Source: Ehretia macrophylla
Taxonomy: Eukaryota; Streptophyta; Magnoliopsida; Boraginales; Ehretiaceae
Direction of reading: 5' to 3'
Assembly (NCBI GenBank): GCA_037974665.1
Contig: CM075764.1
Coordinates: forward strand, 90,576,825-90,640,824
Length of the DNA: 64,000 nucleotides
Below are positions 44,332 to 54,602 of the stretch, piece by piece (position 1 is the stretch's first letter; each line of letters starts with the position of its first letter). The notes under the pieces were generated by a model that searched no databases, was not told the DNA's origin, and saw only the letters and a program-made list of their open reading frames with translations. Made by a program: the position numbers and the translations under genes.

Positions 44332-47300
44332 TGTAATGCCCCGAACCAACACCCCCACGCCTGCAAAGGATACCCCCTGGGATTTGGACCTAAGCCAGCA
44401 CCGAGGCCATGGCGAGTGGGCCCGGAAGCGCACTATGCACTTATTGTCTGCTCTGGGGCCCGTACCTCTCACGGTTTTGTCGCCTCCTAACCACTGCCAG
44501 GAAAACAGTTGTGCACGAATATATCAGTTTCCTCTATATATTCAGTTGGCCCAGCTCCAAGCCTTCCGATGTGGGATGGGGTAACACCCCAATCCTTCAC
44601 GAGACTAGGACTCCTATTTATCACGCTATTCTCAACCCAATTCCAAATCCGGGCACAAAATTTTAGGAAAAACGGACGGAGTTTCCCCTATATGTAGGTC
44701 TATCTAGAAACCTGCCAACAGTCACATACAAGTTCTGAATCACAATCAACCATTCATACAACCTAGCTTTCAAGATTCATAAAGCCAACCAGCTCCTCAA
44801 GGCCATCCGAGCCTTGGAACAACAAAATCTACTTATAGCACACAAGCATGCAAGACAAAATTAATTTTAACTATAAGTAGTTAGATATGACTATAACCAA
44901 GGTTTCTTATCAAGTTAACAAACACCCAAGCATGTAATAAGAAAAGTGAACTACGATTCATTATTACATGCCATCTAACTTAGTCATCCATCACATAAGA
45001 TTACAAGATACTACATTCACCAACTATACATAAGACCACAAGGTCTCAAAAGCACAACAACCAACAACTTCAAACAAACTGCACATATAATCAACCTCAT
45101 CACACAGGAATCAAAGATTCTGATCTACGTATACTTCTTCTTCTTCCTCTACTGCTATCAGCTAGGGATTCTCCTCAGCTTCTCTTGAAACATGTTTAAA
45201 TGAGGAGTGAGCAACAATGTTGCCCAGCGAAGAAGGTGATGCAACTTACCGGGGCGTGCAAAATGATATGCAAACACATAAAGTCATATATATACAACAT
45301 AAACCAGCAAGATAGAAAGCCAAGTAATTAACCACATTAAAAAGGATACGGTTCCACTTCAAGTCTTCAATCACTAGCCACGAACCACGAACTTCACGCA
45401 AATGCCAGCAACCTCTTACTCCAACAAGTTGGGATACTCCGGATGTATCCCGATCCTACGACCCTTTCTCCTGAGGTAGGTCCATGCCCAGCAGGTGAAC
45501 CACGCCTCTGGGGTAGTGGAGTATGCCTCAGCGAGAAGGGAATAGGCACCATGGTAGTCGAGAGAGCACGGCAAGCCCGACGCCGCCCGTGTTTCTCGAC
45601 GCTACCATGTTCGAAAAGGTTGCGCAACCCGATATTCGATCACAATAATTCAAGCAATGACAATATAATTCAAGAATCAGATAAATGAGGGACAACAAAA
45701 TAGGTTGCCCTCGCACGTAGTTTACAATAAATAAGCCATATAACAATATAAATAAAAGACAAGTGTATATTTAGTCTATTCATATCAAAATACACGTAAT
45801 TATAAGTAATCATATTGAACTATACAATTCATGAGCAGTAAAACAAATTAAGATACACAAAAGAATGTAACTCCCTCACCTCTACCAAGCTCCAAGATGC
45901 CAGAAAGTAGTTTAAATTTACTCCAAAACCTCCTTTAGCTCAAATATGCAATCCCTATTATAATCATATAAGTACAACACCTTAGCAATTAACTATGTTA
46001 TTTCCACATTAGCACGTAATCCCAAGTAACCACATATTACTCATGAAGTGAACCCATGAAAACTAGCAGCAGTAGTTAACTGAGCTATTAACTATATCAA
46101 TTCCAACTTAACTATTTCTTAACTCCATCCACAATGATAATAGTTATATATAATCACTCATGTATATCATATTGCCACATAGCTTAAAAGTCATACAATT
46201 ATCTCTAAAACATTTCTTTAATCTTACAAAGGACACTACTACATCAACATTTAACTAGTATACTAGAATTTAAGTACAGTTAAATTTAACTATAGCTCAC
46301 TACTGCATGATTATGAAAGACACATACATTATTCTCTTCCAAAGGCCATAACTTGTACTTGAATGAAGCTTAGCAGCATTCTTCCTTTAGCTAGTTAATA
46401 ACTCCATTAAACTATCATAATTCATTAGATTCATTAGCTAAATACAAGTTAAGAAAATTCATAAACTAGACTAGCATAACAAGCTCTAACAAAATTTATA
46501 GTTCAACATTTCACAAGTTGGACAAGAAGTAGAGAAACTTATATATCAACAATTTCAACATTGACTTGATAACAACTCAAAAATAAGTTAATCCTATCTC
46601 AACACCCACAACAACTCAAGTTAAAGAAAACATTTTACAAGTCAATATTAACTTTTATCAAGCTAACACATTTCTTATATTACCAATATAATTAAAAGAA
46701 GAAGAAAATGAGTATGGCAACTCAACTGGCTGCCCTCACATAAACACATTATAACCAACATATGCACGAGATAACTATATAATCCCAAAAAGAGGCAACC
46801 AACACAACTTCACCCAAAATCCAATTCAAATAGCTCAATTAGCTTTAGATAAACACAATAGTATGTGACAACACAATAGCAAGCTCTAGGTGCGCCAAAG
46901 AAGCCAATTACTACATTTTTCCCTTTCTTTAGCCAATCTTTTCTTCTCCTAAGTGTATTTCAAGGTTACCAACCCACAACCAAACCATACTACATTCCCA
47001 ACCAAGCCAAGTGACACCTATTAAGATCATAAAAACCCATTTTAGAAGCAAAAACTCGGGAAGGCCCCGAGTGGGTTTTAACTATAACTATACTAACCGA
47101 ACATCAATTTCGCGTAACGAAAGCACCAATAGTGCTTCCTTTTCCCAAGGATACCCAAAGCATAGCCCAAACACACTTGGATTGCACAACGAGAAAATTC
47201 CTCTTTTTAAAGTCGACTAATTTTGCAATTTAGCTCGGATTTGAGTGATTCAACCTCACGTGGCCTCCCTACTAGCTTCACTAGGGCCTATAGCAGTCTC

Positions 47301-48116
47301 AATTCAAGCTAATTAGCAAATTTTATTCAAAACCCTAAAATGAGTACTATTCATCATCTCTTTTATTCAATTTGTGCATTCTACTATAGAATTTGCTAAC
47401 AAGCTTTAAAAGTCTACTCTATAGGCTCTAATAAACACATATTAAGCATTTATAACAAGTATTATAGCAATAATCAACAAATCAAAATTTTCAATAAATG
47501 AACATAAACTTTGATAGTTATAAAAATGCAACTCCCTTACTTGTATGTAGATGTAGGCAAGGTGGTGAAGCTCCTAGGTGCTCTAGAATCCTCCCTAAGC
47601 AAGCCAAGAGCACAACTCCAAGGTTTGATGAAGAAATTCTCCTCCTATGCCATTTTCTGATTTGTTACAGTAATTTAAGCTTTTGCACTCTTTTTTTTTT
47701 GTTTTGGCTCTTATTATTTATATAGGTAATAGACTAAGAAAATAATGGGTTAGGTTAGTAAATTGGGTCTAATCAAACATATTTAAGGGTCTAATAAAAG
47801 TCCAAAGTCTAGCTAATTCACTAGAAGCCCAAAAAAAAATTATACAAAAAGTTTCTATTATTTTGTAACACTATTCATTCAAGACGAAAACTATTTTCTA
47901 AATGCATACTCCCAACATTAAATACACAAAATAATATTTTTCACATTCTTCCTACATGATATGTGACAGGAGAAAAATACAGTTTCAGAAAAATTAAACA
48001 GTAAATTTTCTTTATGAATAGTGTCTTATGCTAAAAATTGAATAAATGTACATTTAATGCTCAAATAAGACATTCAACAATTTAAAATGAATATGAAGAG
48101 GTTCTCGGTCGTCACA
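44332..48116 (-). mobile_element. Solo LTR, 3.79 kb, Tekay-related, with perfect ATCAA duplication
   Basis: It is flanked by ATCAA at 44327-44331 and 48117-48121. On the minus strand it begins TGTGACGACCGAGAACC and ends GGTTCGGGGCATTACA. Minus-strand motifs CAAGGCTCGGATGGCCTTGA (near 44800) and AAACTCCGTCCG (near 44675), plus TTTGCACGCCCCGG (near 45255), match the LTR at 4211-6689. No internal coding region remains. Open frames of 60-110 codons inside it (for example 44246, 45443, 47011) have no family resemblance. Confidence 0.92.
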
Positions 48117-48321
48117 ATCAACACATAAAAGGTAATGCTATGTTGTATCATCTCTCAAATGCGAGTTGTAAATGAAAGCAGCAGATTTGCTTCAGTAATA
48201 TGTAGCAAATTTCCACAGGGTGTTGTCCGCCATCATCTTATACAATACATGAAAGAATAACCTTCACATGTTTAGTCTTAGCAGTATTTGTATGCTATGA
48301 AATCCCTAGTATATGGAGAAG

Positions 48322-48797
48322 TACAAGGGATATCACTCGGTAACAGAGAAATTCCTATCTAGCTTCTTCACTTTGTGCAAGTCTTTATATGCTGAAATGA
48401 TTTTCGGTTTCCTTTTGCTGTCAATTAAAAGCTTTAGCTTAATGTTTAAACTATGTCGTTCTAAGATATATAATATGGTGTCCTTCTGTGAAGATCTTGA
48501 TTCAAGCCTGTGATAAATGCTTTAATACCTCAATCAAAATTAATATTCTTCTATTGACCTTTGAATACAGAAATTCCCGCTTAATTGAAGGGAATGTCAA
48601 TCATTGCATTAATTTTAAAGTACTCTACATTGTGGAATTTTTTAGTTCAAGTTAGTTGCTAATTTTCTTATTTGGATCTGATTATTCATCTGCATGTGAT
48701 GGATATTTGATTCTTGTTGTCTTGCCTTCTTGTTATTATCATACGCTTAAAAGTAATTAGTATGGTACATAAACACAGTTTAATTTTTATTTACTCT
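48322..48797 (+). pseudogene. F-box gene 2, intron 1 remnant
   Basis: It is collinear with the intron of gene 1 on both sides of the copia there: AGAGAAATTC and TAGCTTC on the left, then TTCACTTTGTGCAAGTC, ATATGGTGTCCTTCTGTGAA and TCAATCATTGCATTAATTTT (compare 23241-23660). It holds the unoccupied target site of the intronic copia at 48362-48366. It stops at TTTACTCT, where an A/T-rich element was inserted. Confidence 0.85.
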
Positions 48798-49735
48798 TAG
48801 GGGGCGTTTGGCTTGCGGAATCATATAAGATTCCTAAGAATGTGAAATCTGAAATAAGTTATTCTCATGTTTGGTTTATAAAATAAAAAAATATTCTCGG
48901 GAATATCACATTCCTAGAAATCCAATATTCCCATGATTTACTCAATTTCAATTCTTATATGAAAGGTTGAGAGTCTTCCATTCCCAAGTTGTGGGAATGT
49001 TTTGGAGAATGCAAAAGATAAAAAATACTCATCTTAAAAAATACAAAATTAAAACAAATAACATAACATAATTCAAAAAATAAATTAAGCAGCAAAACAT
49101 TAAAAAATTAAAAAATTAAAAATAAAATTAAATAATTATAAAATAAAAACAAGATAAATAAAATAAAAATAAAAATAATAAAATAAAATAAAACAAACAA
49201 TAAAATAAAAATAGGATAAAAATAAATAATAAAATGAAATAAAATAAAAATAAGATAAAATAAATAAAATATAAAATAAAATAACACTAAAACTAAAAGT
49301 AAAATAAAAATTAAAATTAAATAATTAAATTAAATTAGAAATTAAAATAAGATAAAATAAAAAATTAAAATAAAACTAATAAGAATAAAATAAAATAAAA
49401 GTAAAAAATTAAAATATTTTTAGGTAAAAAATAAAAAAATAAAAAGTTAAACTAACATTTTATAATTTAAAAAAATAACATAAAATAAGATAAAATAAAA
49501 TATATAAGATGAAGTAAAAAAAATAAAAAAAAAAAATTAATAAGAATAAAATAAAAAAAATTAAATAGAATAAAATAAAATAAAATAAAATAAAATAAAA
49601 TATTTAGAAAATAATAAAATAAAAAAAAAAATAAAAAAAAAATAAAATAAAATATTAAGAAAATAATAAAATAAAAATAAAAATAAAAATAAAATAAAAA
49701 AAATTATTAGTTTTTTTTTTTTTTTGAGTTAGGGC
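48798..49735. mobile_element. MITE-like element expanded by A/T simple repeats
   Basis: It is inserted in the F-box intron at TTTACTCTTA. The left end GGGGGCGTTTGGCTTGCGGAA has the composition of a terminal inverted repeat. Most of the interior is A/T simple sequence. The right limit is uncertain; CCAGACCAAATAC near 49908 may be the diverged inverted end, in which case this and the next entry are one element. Confidence 0.45.
49015..49715. repeat. About 700 bp of (A3-5 T)n low-complexity DNA
   Basis: It is nearly all A and T, with units AAAAT, AAAATT and AAATAAAAT. A strongly exceeds T on the plus strand, and there are only scattered G or C bases. The tract ends in a T13-type run at 49712-49725. 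Confidence 0.95.
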
Positions 49736-49764
49736 ATTGTTGAAAAATTGCTCAAGATTCTTGG

Positions 49765-50199
49765 ACAGTGATTGATATGTGAGAATGAGTTAGAAATTGA
49801 ATAACATTTCTAATTATATTTTAATTCTCATATTTCGTATGAGGGAATGAACTTGGGAATATCATTCTCAAGGGAATCCTATTCCCACATACATGAGAAT
49901 AGCAATTCCAGACCAAATACATGGGAATGACCCATTCCCATGTATTTGGTAATAAACTTCACTATCATACTCTTTTCAACATAACTTTTATAATAATTTA
50001 TTTTACAATAATAATAATAATAATTAAAAATAATAATAATAAAATAATAATAATTATTATTATGACAATTATAATGAAAATAAAAATAACAATAAACTAA
50101 AAAAATAATAATAAAAACAAAAATAAAAAAGAAAAATACTGACTAAAAAATAACAATAAAAATAATAATAATTAAATATATAATAATATTATTACGAAA

Positions 50200-50235
<36 letters not shown>

Positions 50236-50640
50236 TAAAAATAAAAATAAAATAATAAATAAATAAATATAAAAATAAATAAATAAAATAATAATAAAAA
50301 CAAAATTAAAAATAATAATAGTGATTAAAATAATTAAAAAAATACTAATAATAATAATAAAGTAAAATAATAATGATAAAAATAAAAATAATAATAATAC
50401 CAATTTAATAATGTTAATAATAATTGTTGTTGTTGTTATTATTTTTATTTTGTTATTAATACTAATTATTATTTTTATTTTATTTTTATTATTATTATCT
50501 TTTTTTTTTGTTGTTGTTATTATTATTATTATTATTATTTTATTTTGTTATTATTATTATTATTTACTGTTGTTGTTGTTGTTGTTCTTATTATTATTAT
50601 TATTATTATTTATGTTTATATTGTTTATAGTAAGGGTATC
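49765..50640. mobile_element. Repeat element, inverted copy at 58250-58912, with giant A/T palindrome
   Basis: From CAGTGATTGATATGTG (49767) through GGGAATGA-rich sequence to an AATAAT/TTATTA region, it matches the complement of 58640-58912. Positions 49990-50640 form a long inverted repeat. The left half is (AAT)n/(AAAAT)n-like and the right half is its complement-like (ATT)n/(TTG)n, meeting near 50405. A 17-bp-arm palindrome CCAAATACATGGGAATG with its complement lies at 49913-49949. Two translated 86-90 residue frames here are trinucleotide-repeat artefacts. Confidence 0.75.
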
Positions 50641-50862
50641 CTTACTAGAGTCTCTAATATCGTATAATTATTACGTAATATAGTTCATTTGGTGAAACAA
50701 AAATCCATAAAGTAGAGATCAAAATTACCAAAAAGTGAACCCGAGTTCCTAAAAAGTACAAAGTCTCTAAAAATGTTGCTAATACCAAGAAAAATGATTT
50801 TTAAGTATCTTAAATCCAACAATAATAACACAATTAATTCTTCACCTTTTGTTTAGAAAACA

Positions 50863-51016
50863 AGATATCAACATATATATATATTCCTACGCATATAAGC
50901 ACAACCCTATATAGAACATTTGAGCAAGTAGGTTTTTCTCTAATTATATAGATAAATATAGATTTGTGTTTATATGTGTATATATGTATATAAGCGTATA
51001 TATGTTGATATCTTGT
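50863..51016. repeat. Inverted repeat with 22-bp arms
   Basis: AAACAAGATATCAACATATA near 50860 and TATATGTTGATATCTTGTTT near 51000 are complementary arms separated by about 115 bp. The left arm and its 50 bp upstream also recur at 51780-51850, upstream of F-box gene 3. Positions 50641-50860 show no gene. Confidence 0.8.
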
Positions 51017-51055
51017 TTTTTAGTTTTAAAAATGTCTAGAAGTTTTTTCGTTATT

Positions 51056-51296
51056 CACTACAAAAAAAAAAAAAAAAAATTAGAGATCAGCAACCGAATA
51101 AAGCGATGGCTTTCGTGCCGTTGCCATTTGCGAGGCGACCGCGACCAACGACGATGTACAATGCGTAGCAAAATTTGGTGCTAAAAGTAGAGACAATTTG
51201 CGACAATAAGGCAACGAACATAGATACCCATTGCAAATACATTACGGATTAGCGATGATACAACGACTGGTGTTGCAAAGTCATGCTAAGTAGCAA
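51056..51296 (+). mobile_element. CACTA transposon left end, fragment
   Basis: CACTACAAAAAA at 51056 begins an A-run of about 18. GCGATGGC, GCCGTTGCC, GCGAGGCGACCGCGACCAA and CGACGATG words follow. This is the typical start and GC-rich subterminal region of plant CACTA elements. It ends where F-box FBD sequence starts near 51299; no right terminus or transposase is seen. Confidence 0.65.
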
Positions 51297-51298
51297 CA

Positions 51299-51745
51299 GA
51301 TGAACTTGCAATGGTAGCTTAAGACATCTTCAATAGGGGCTCTAAAATACAAAATTTTCTATTTTTGAGTATTTTTAGAGCCACATAGCCTAAAAAATAG
51401 TAATATTTATAGAAAAAGTATATGGGGTCCACTATTTTTGGCTTAAAAGATGTCAAAATAGAGTCATAGGCTCTATTTTGTTCAACAAATTGGTTCTATT
51501 TTGTTATTTTTTAAGCCAAAAGTGATGGATCTTACATACTTTTAATAAATAGTACTACTTTTTGAGTCATGAGATTCTAAAAATATCTAAAAATAAAAAA
51601 TTTTACATTTTAAAACCTCCATTAAAAATAGCCTTATATTCTAAAAAATGCTATAGTCTTGGGAACAATGACAATACATGCAGCCTATACTTTTGACCGT
51701 GAGGCTGGATTTCAGTTGCTTCGTAAGGTATCAAAGGTATTTGTG
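51299..51745 (+). pseudogene. F-box gene 2, FBD exon fragment split by a MITE
   Basis: GATGAACTTGCAATGGTAGC (DELAMVA) ends at 51321. After a 312-bp MITE the exon continues as YILKNAIVLGTMTIHAAYTF then REAGFQLLRKVSK, to about 51740. It matches exon 3 of genes 1 and 3. The upstream part of this exon and the last codons (gene 3 ends KCEITFY) are missing. Confidence 0.85.
51322..51633. mobile_element. 312-bp MITE with TTA target duplication in the FBD exon
   Basis: Ends AGACATCTTCAATAGGGGCT and the complement of ATTAAAAATAGCC, with TCTAAAAT and ATTTTAAAA inside them, form imperfect inverted repeats. TTA is present on both sides (51319-51321 and 51634-51636). Genes 1 and 3 have the unbroken GTAGCTTATATTCTG and GTAGCTTACATTCTG. 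A 3-bp TTA/TAA duplication points to a Tourist/PIF-Harbinger-type MITE. Confidence 0.85.
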
Positions 51746-52194
51746 GGATTTTTTTAAACACGAATTAATACAACTTTTAAGTATTTTAAATTCAACAAAA
51801 ATAGCACAATTAATTCTGAACCTATTTTAGGAAACGAGATATCAACAAACACATATATATATATATATGCGCATACAATACAGTTTTCCTGTCCACCAAA
51901 TATGGTGACCTACTGGAACAACCTAAGAAAGACTTAAGACTTCACATGGGCGGATGCAAATATTATCTTCAGTGGGGCTGAATATACTTAACAAATTCCA
52001 CTATAGTTGTTGAGCCAGCATTACTTACATCTTTTACTCTCTTTTACCTCACATCGCCTCTCTCTCTCTCTCTCTCTCTTCCCTATACATACATCTAGCA
52101 AGAAATCTAGTTTGGCGTCTGTGTACACAACCGAAAACCCAGAAAAATAATCAAAACCCTACACTGTACACAACCCACCCCCGTCTTTCTCTTC
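51746..52194. other. Upstream region of F-box gene 3
   Basis: No gene. It contains a repeat shared with 50800-50880, a TATATATATATA run near 51862, a TCTCTC run at about 52058-52080 typical of plant promoters, and the first copy of the leader block AGCAAGAAATC at 52098. Confidence 0.6.
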
Positions 52195-52202
52195 TATATA
52201 TA
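52195..52202 (+). promoter_or_regulatory. TATA box of F-box gene 3, with telo-box-like AGGGTTTA
   Basis: TATATATA is followed directly by AGGGTTTAGGG (52203-52213), resembling the plant telo-box, and lies about 170 bp before the ATG. A CT-rich stretch precedes it. The same TATA layout is kept in genes 1 and 2. Between TATA and ATG are four short AAGAAATCAAG-type repeats (about 52214-52250). Confidence 0.6.
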
Positions 52203-52368
52203 GGGTTTAGGGAAGAAATCAAGAAATCAAGAAATCAAGAAATCAAGTTGGCATCTAGCAAGAAATCAAGTTGGCGTTTCTGTACACAACCCAAAACCCA
52301 GAAAAGTAATCAAAACCCTACACTGTTTCCTATTTTTCCATTAAAGCGTTCCCACCATTCTGAATAAT

Positions 52369-54105
52369 ATGTCATCGTTTGCAATTGCAAGACCTTCTTG
52401 CCATAAGCGCCAACGACCTTCAACTGATGTTGATAGGCTTAGTAACTTGCCAGAATCTGTTCTTTGTCACATACTTTCTCTTCTTCCAACAGAGGATGTT
52501 GTGGCCACCAGCTTGCTATCAAAAAGGTGGAAATTCCTCTGGAAAAATATCCACAATCTCATCTTCAATGATATCGCAAGAAAAGCCACGAAAATTAAGT
52601 TCGCACATTTTGTTAACAAGGTTTTGATATTCCTCAACGAACAAACCATAGAGAAGTTTTCTCTTAAGATTGACAAATATTATGAGGTGTATGATTTTAC
52701 TACTTGGATAGCTACTGCAGTTGGTAGGAACGTTAAAGTGCTTGTGTTTTGTTTACGATATCAGTCCTCTTCTGATCCACACATTAAGTTGCCTTGTAGT
52801 CTTTTCACTTGTAAGAGTCTAGAGGTTCTTGTTCTAAGAGGGGGCATGAGTCTCAATGTTCCAAGCTTGGTTTTTCTTCCAAATCTCAAAACCCTTCGTC
52901 TCGAATTTGTGAGGTACCGATGCGATGAATCTGTGCGTAACCTTATATCTGGCTGTTCATCGCTCGAGACTCTTTATATTCAAAGACATCTATATGATGA
53001 TGTGGTCACCTTTACCATATCTTCTCCTACATTGAAAAATCTCACCTTCCTATTTTACCAAACACGGCACATCTTCCGTAAAGAGATTGACTACAAGCTT
53101 GAGATAAATGCTCCTGCACTTACATACCTTCATCTATCTGACACTTTGTCAAGGGACTTCTCTATTGGAAACTTATGCTCACTAGAGAAAGCACATCTTT
53201 GGAGGAAAAATATAAAAGACAGAGCAAATGTTCCGCTGATTGATAACGATCGTTACTCCAAATCTGTACTTAAACTTCTTCAAGGAGTTCATAACGTCAA
53301 GTATCTACTTTTAAGGGATGATATTCTTAAGGTAAACTGCTAATTTTTTATCTTACATTCTTGTTATTCAAGTGAGTTTGAAAATTTTGTGAATTGAAGT
53401 TTTAATTAATACATATTTGTTTACTTCTCTACGTGTATAATCTCATTATATTGTGTTTCAAGTACTTTTCATATCAGTGTACTTTTGAAATAAGTTGATG
53501 TCAATCTTTGCATCATGGTATCCTCTAAACTATTAATATGGGTTTTGTGAAGGCTTTTAGCCATGCTGGCGTGGTCCCAAGCTTTCGGAGACTAACTCGA
53601 TTGGGTGTGGAAGTTGAATACTGTGGCTGGAATTCACTGCTAGACTTGGTTAAACGCTTGAATACATTAGAATTTCTTGTTATAAAGGTCAGTAAAAGCC
53701 CATAGAGAGAGAGATGCGGGAGGGTTGGTATGGGGTTGGGGGGGGGGGGGAGGGGGGGGGGGTGAGGGGGGCTGTGTTTCTTTCTTAATCGGCAAACATC
53801 TTAACTATCTTCTGTTTCTGCTACAGTATTTTGGCCATAAAGATGCACATGTGACATGCTGGAGTGAACCTGAGAAAGTGCCCATATGCTTCTTGTCATG
53901 CTTTCACAAAATGTCAATTCATGAATTCGAGGGAGTGGAAGACGAACTTGCAATGGTAGCTTACATTCTGAAGCATGCTAAAGTCTTGAGAACAATGACA
54001 ATAAAGGCTGCAAATACACTTGACCTGGAGGCTAAATTTCAATTGCTTCAAAAGATATCGATGTTTCCCCGAGGATCTGAAAAATGTGAAATTACATTTT
54101 ATTGA
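52369..54105 (+). CDS. F-box/LRR/FBD protein gene 3, three exons, apparently intact
   Basis: Exons 52369-53331, 53553-53687 and 53827-54105 join in phase (963, 135 and 279 nt) to encode 458 residues. Donors are GTAAAC and GTCAGT; acceptors are GAAG and ACAG. The F-box covers about residues 22-58 ([20 protein letters not shown], then [11 protein letters not shown]). LRR-type repeats cover about 120-260 ([31 protein letters not shown]). The FBD domain covers about 375-458 ([11 protein letters not shown] to KCEITFY). Length and order fit the plant F-box/FBD/LRR family, whose members bind SKP1 in SCF ubiquitin ligases and choose substrates. The substrate is unknown. It is the only copy here without stops or insertions. 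Confidence 0.9.
53735..53773 (+). repeat. Poly-G tract in intron 2 of F-box gene 3
   Basis: An almost uninterrupted G run with single T or A breaks lies 47 bp after the intron 2 donor. Gene 1 has a shorter, interrupted G-rich stretch at the same place (23847-23887). It has G-quadruplex potential on the coding strand. The frame translated through it upstream of exon 3 is an artefact. Confidence 0.9.
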
Positions 54106-54602
54106 GATTGTTTGAACAATGATGTGTCCATCTTCACTTTTTTTTGTTTTATTTAATGTTTGTTCAATTACTCTTTTACTCGCAAGTGCAATGTAGGCAT
54201 TGGATTCGGCAATAATCAGATCCCCAACATACTCAAATAAGAAGTTATTTTATGTATCAATCCTTAGTGAAATTGGAAAATGGAATAGATGCACAATATG
54301 TTGACGAGATATGCAGATCCAGACAGTAGCAGAAAATTATTTTTGTAATAATTTACATTTCTTCACAAAGCTGCATATTTTTATGCACCGATACATTTAC
54401 AGACAAATTTCCATGAGTTACGAAGTACAACTGTGTCCTGATTAAACATATTTAGTAATTGGTATGTATCTTACAAGAAGTTGAATATGATCTGTTTATT
54501 TAGTAATGGCAGGATATATCATAATACATTCAACTCGGAGGAATCCATTGTTACTAGTTTGTTTCAGTCGATTAGACTTAAACTTTATACATGTAAAAAG
54601 TT

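Noticed and set aside
44246..47725. Several frames of 60-112 residues
   Set aside because: All lie in or across the edge of the solo LTR at 44332-48116 and match nothing.
50143..50683. Two 86-90 residue frames rich in Ile, Leu, Phe and Tyr, on opposite strands, resembling membrane proteins
   Set aside because: They are translations of ATT/TTG/TAA trinucleotide repeats in an A/T palindrome, with mirror-image composition.
53725..53826. N-terminal Gly-rich extension of the exon 3 frame
   Set aside because: It is the intronic poly-G tract read through. A good acceptor ACAG at 53823-53826 and phase agreement show exon 3 starts at 53827.
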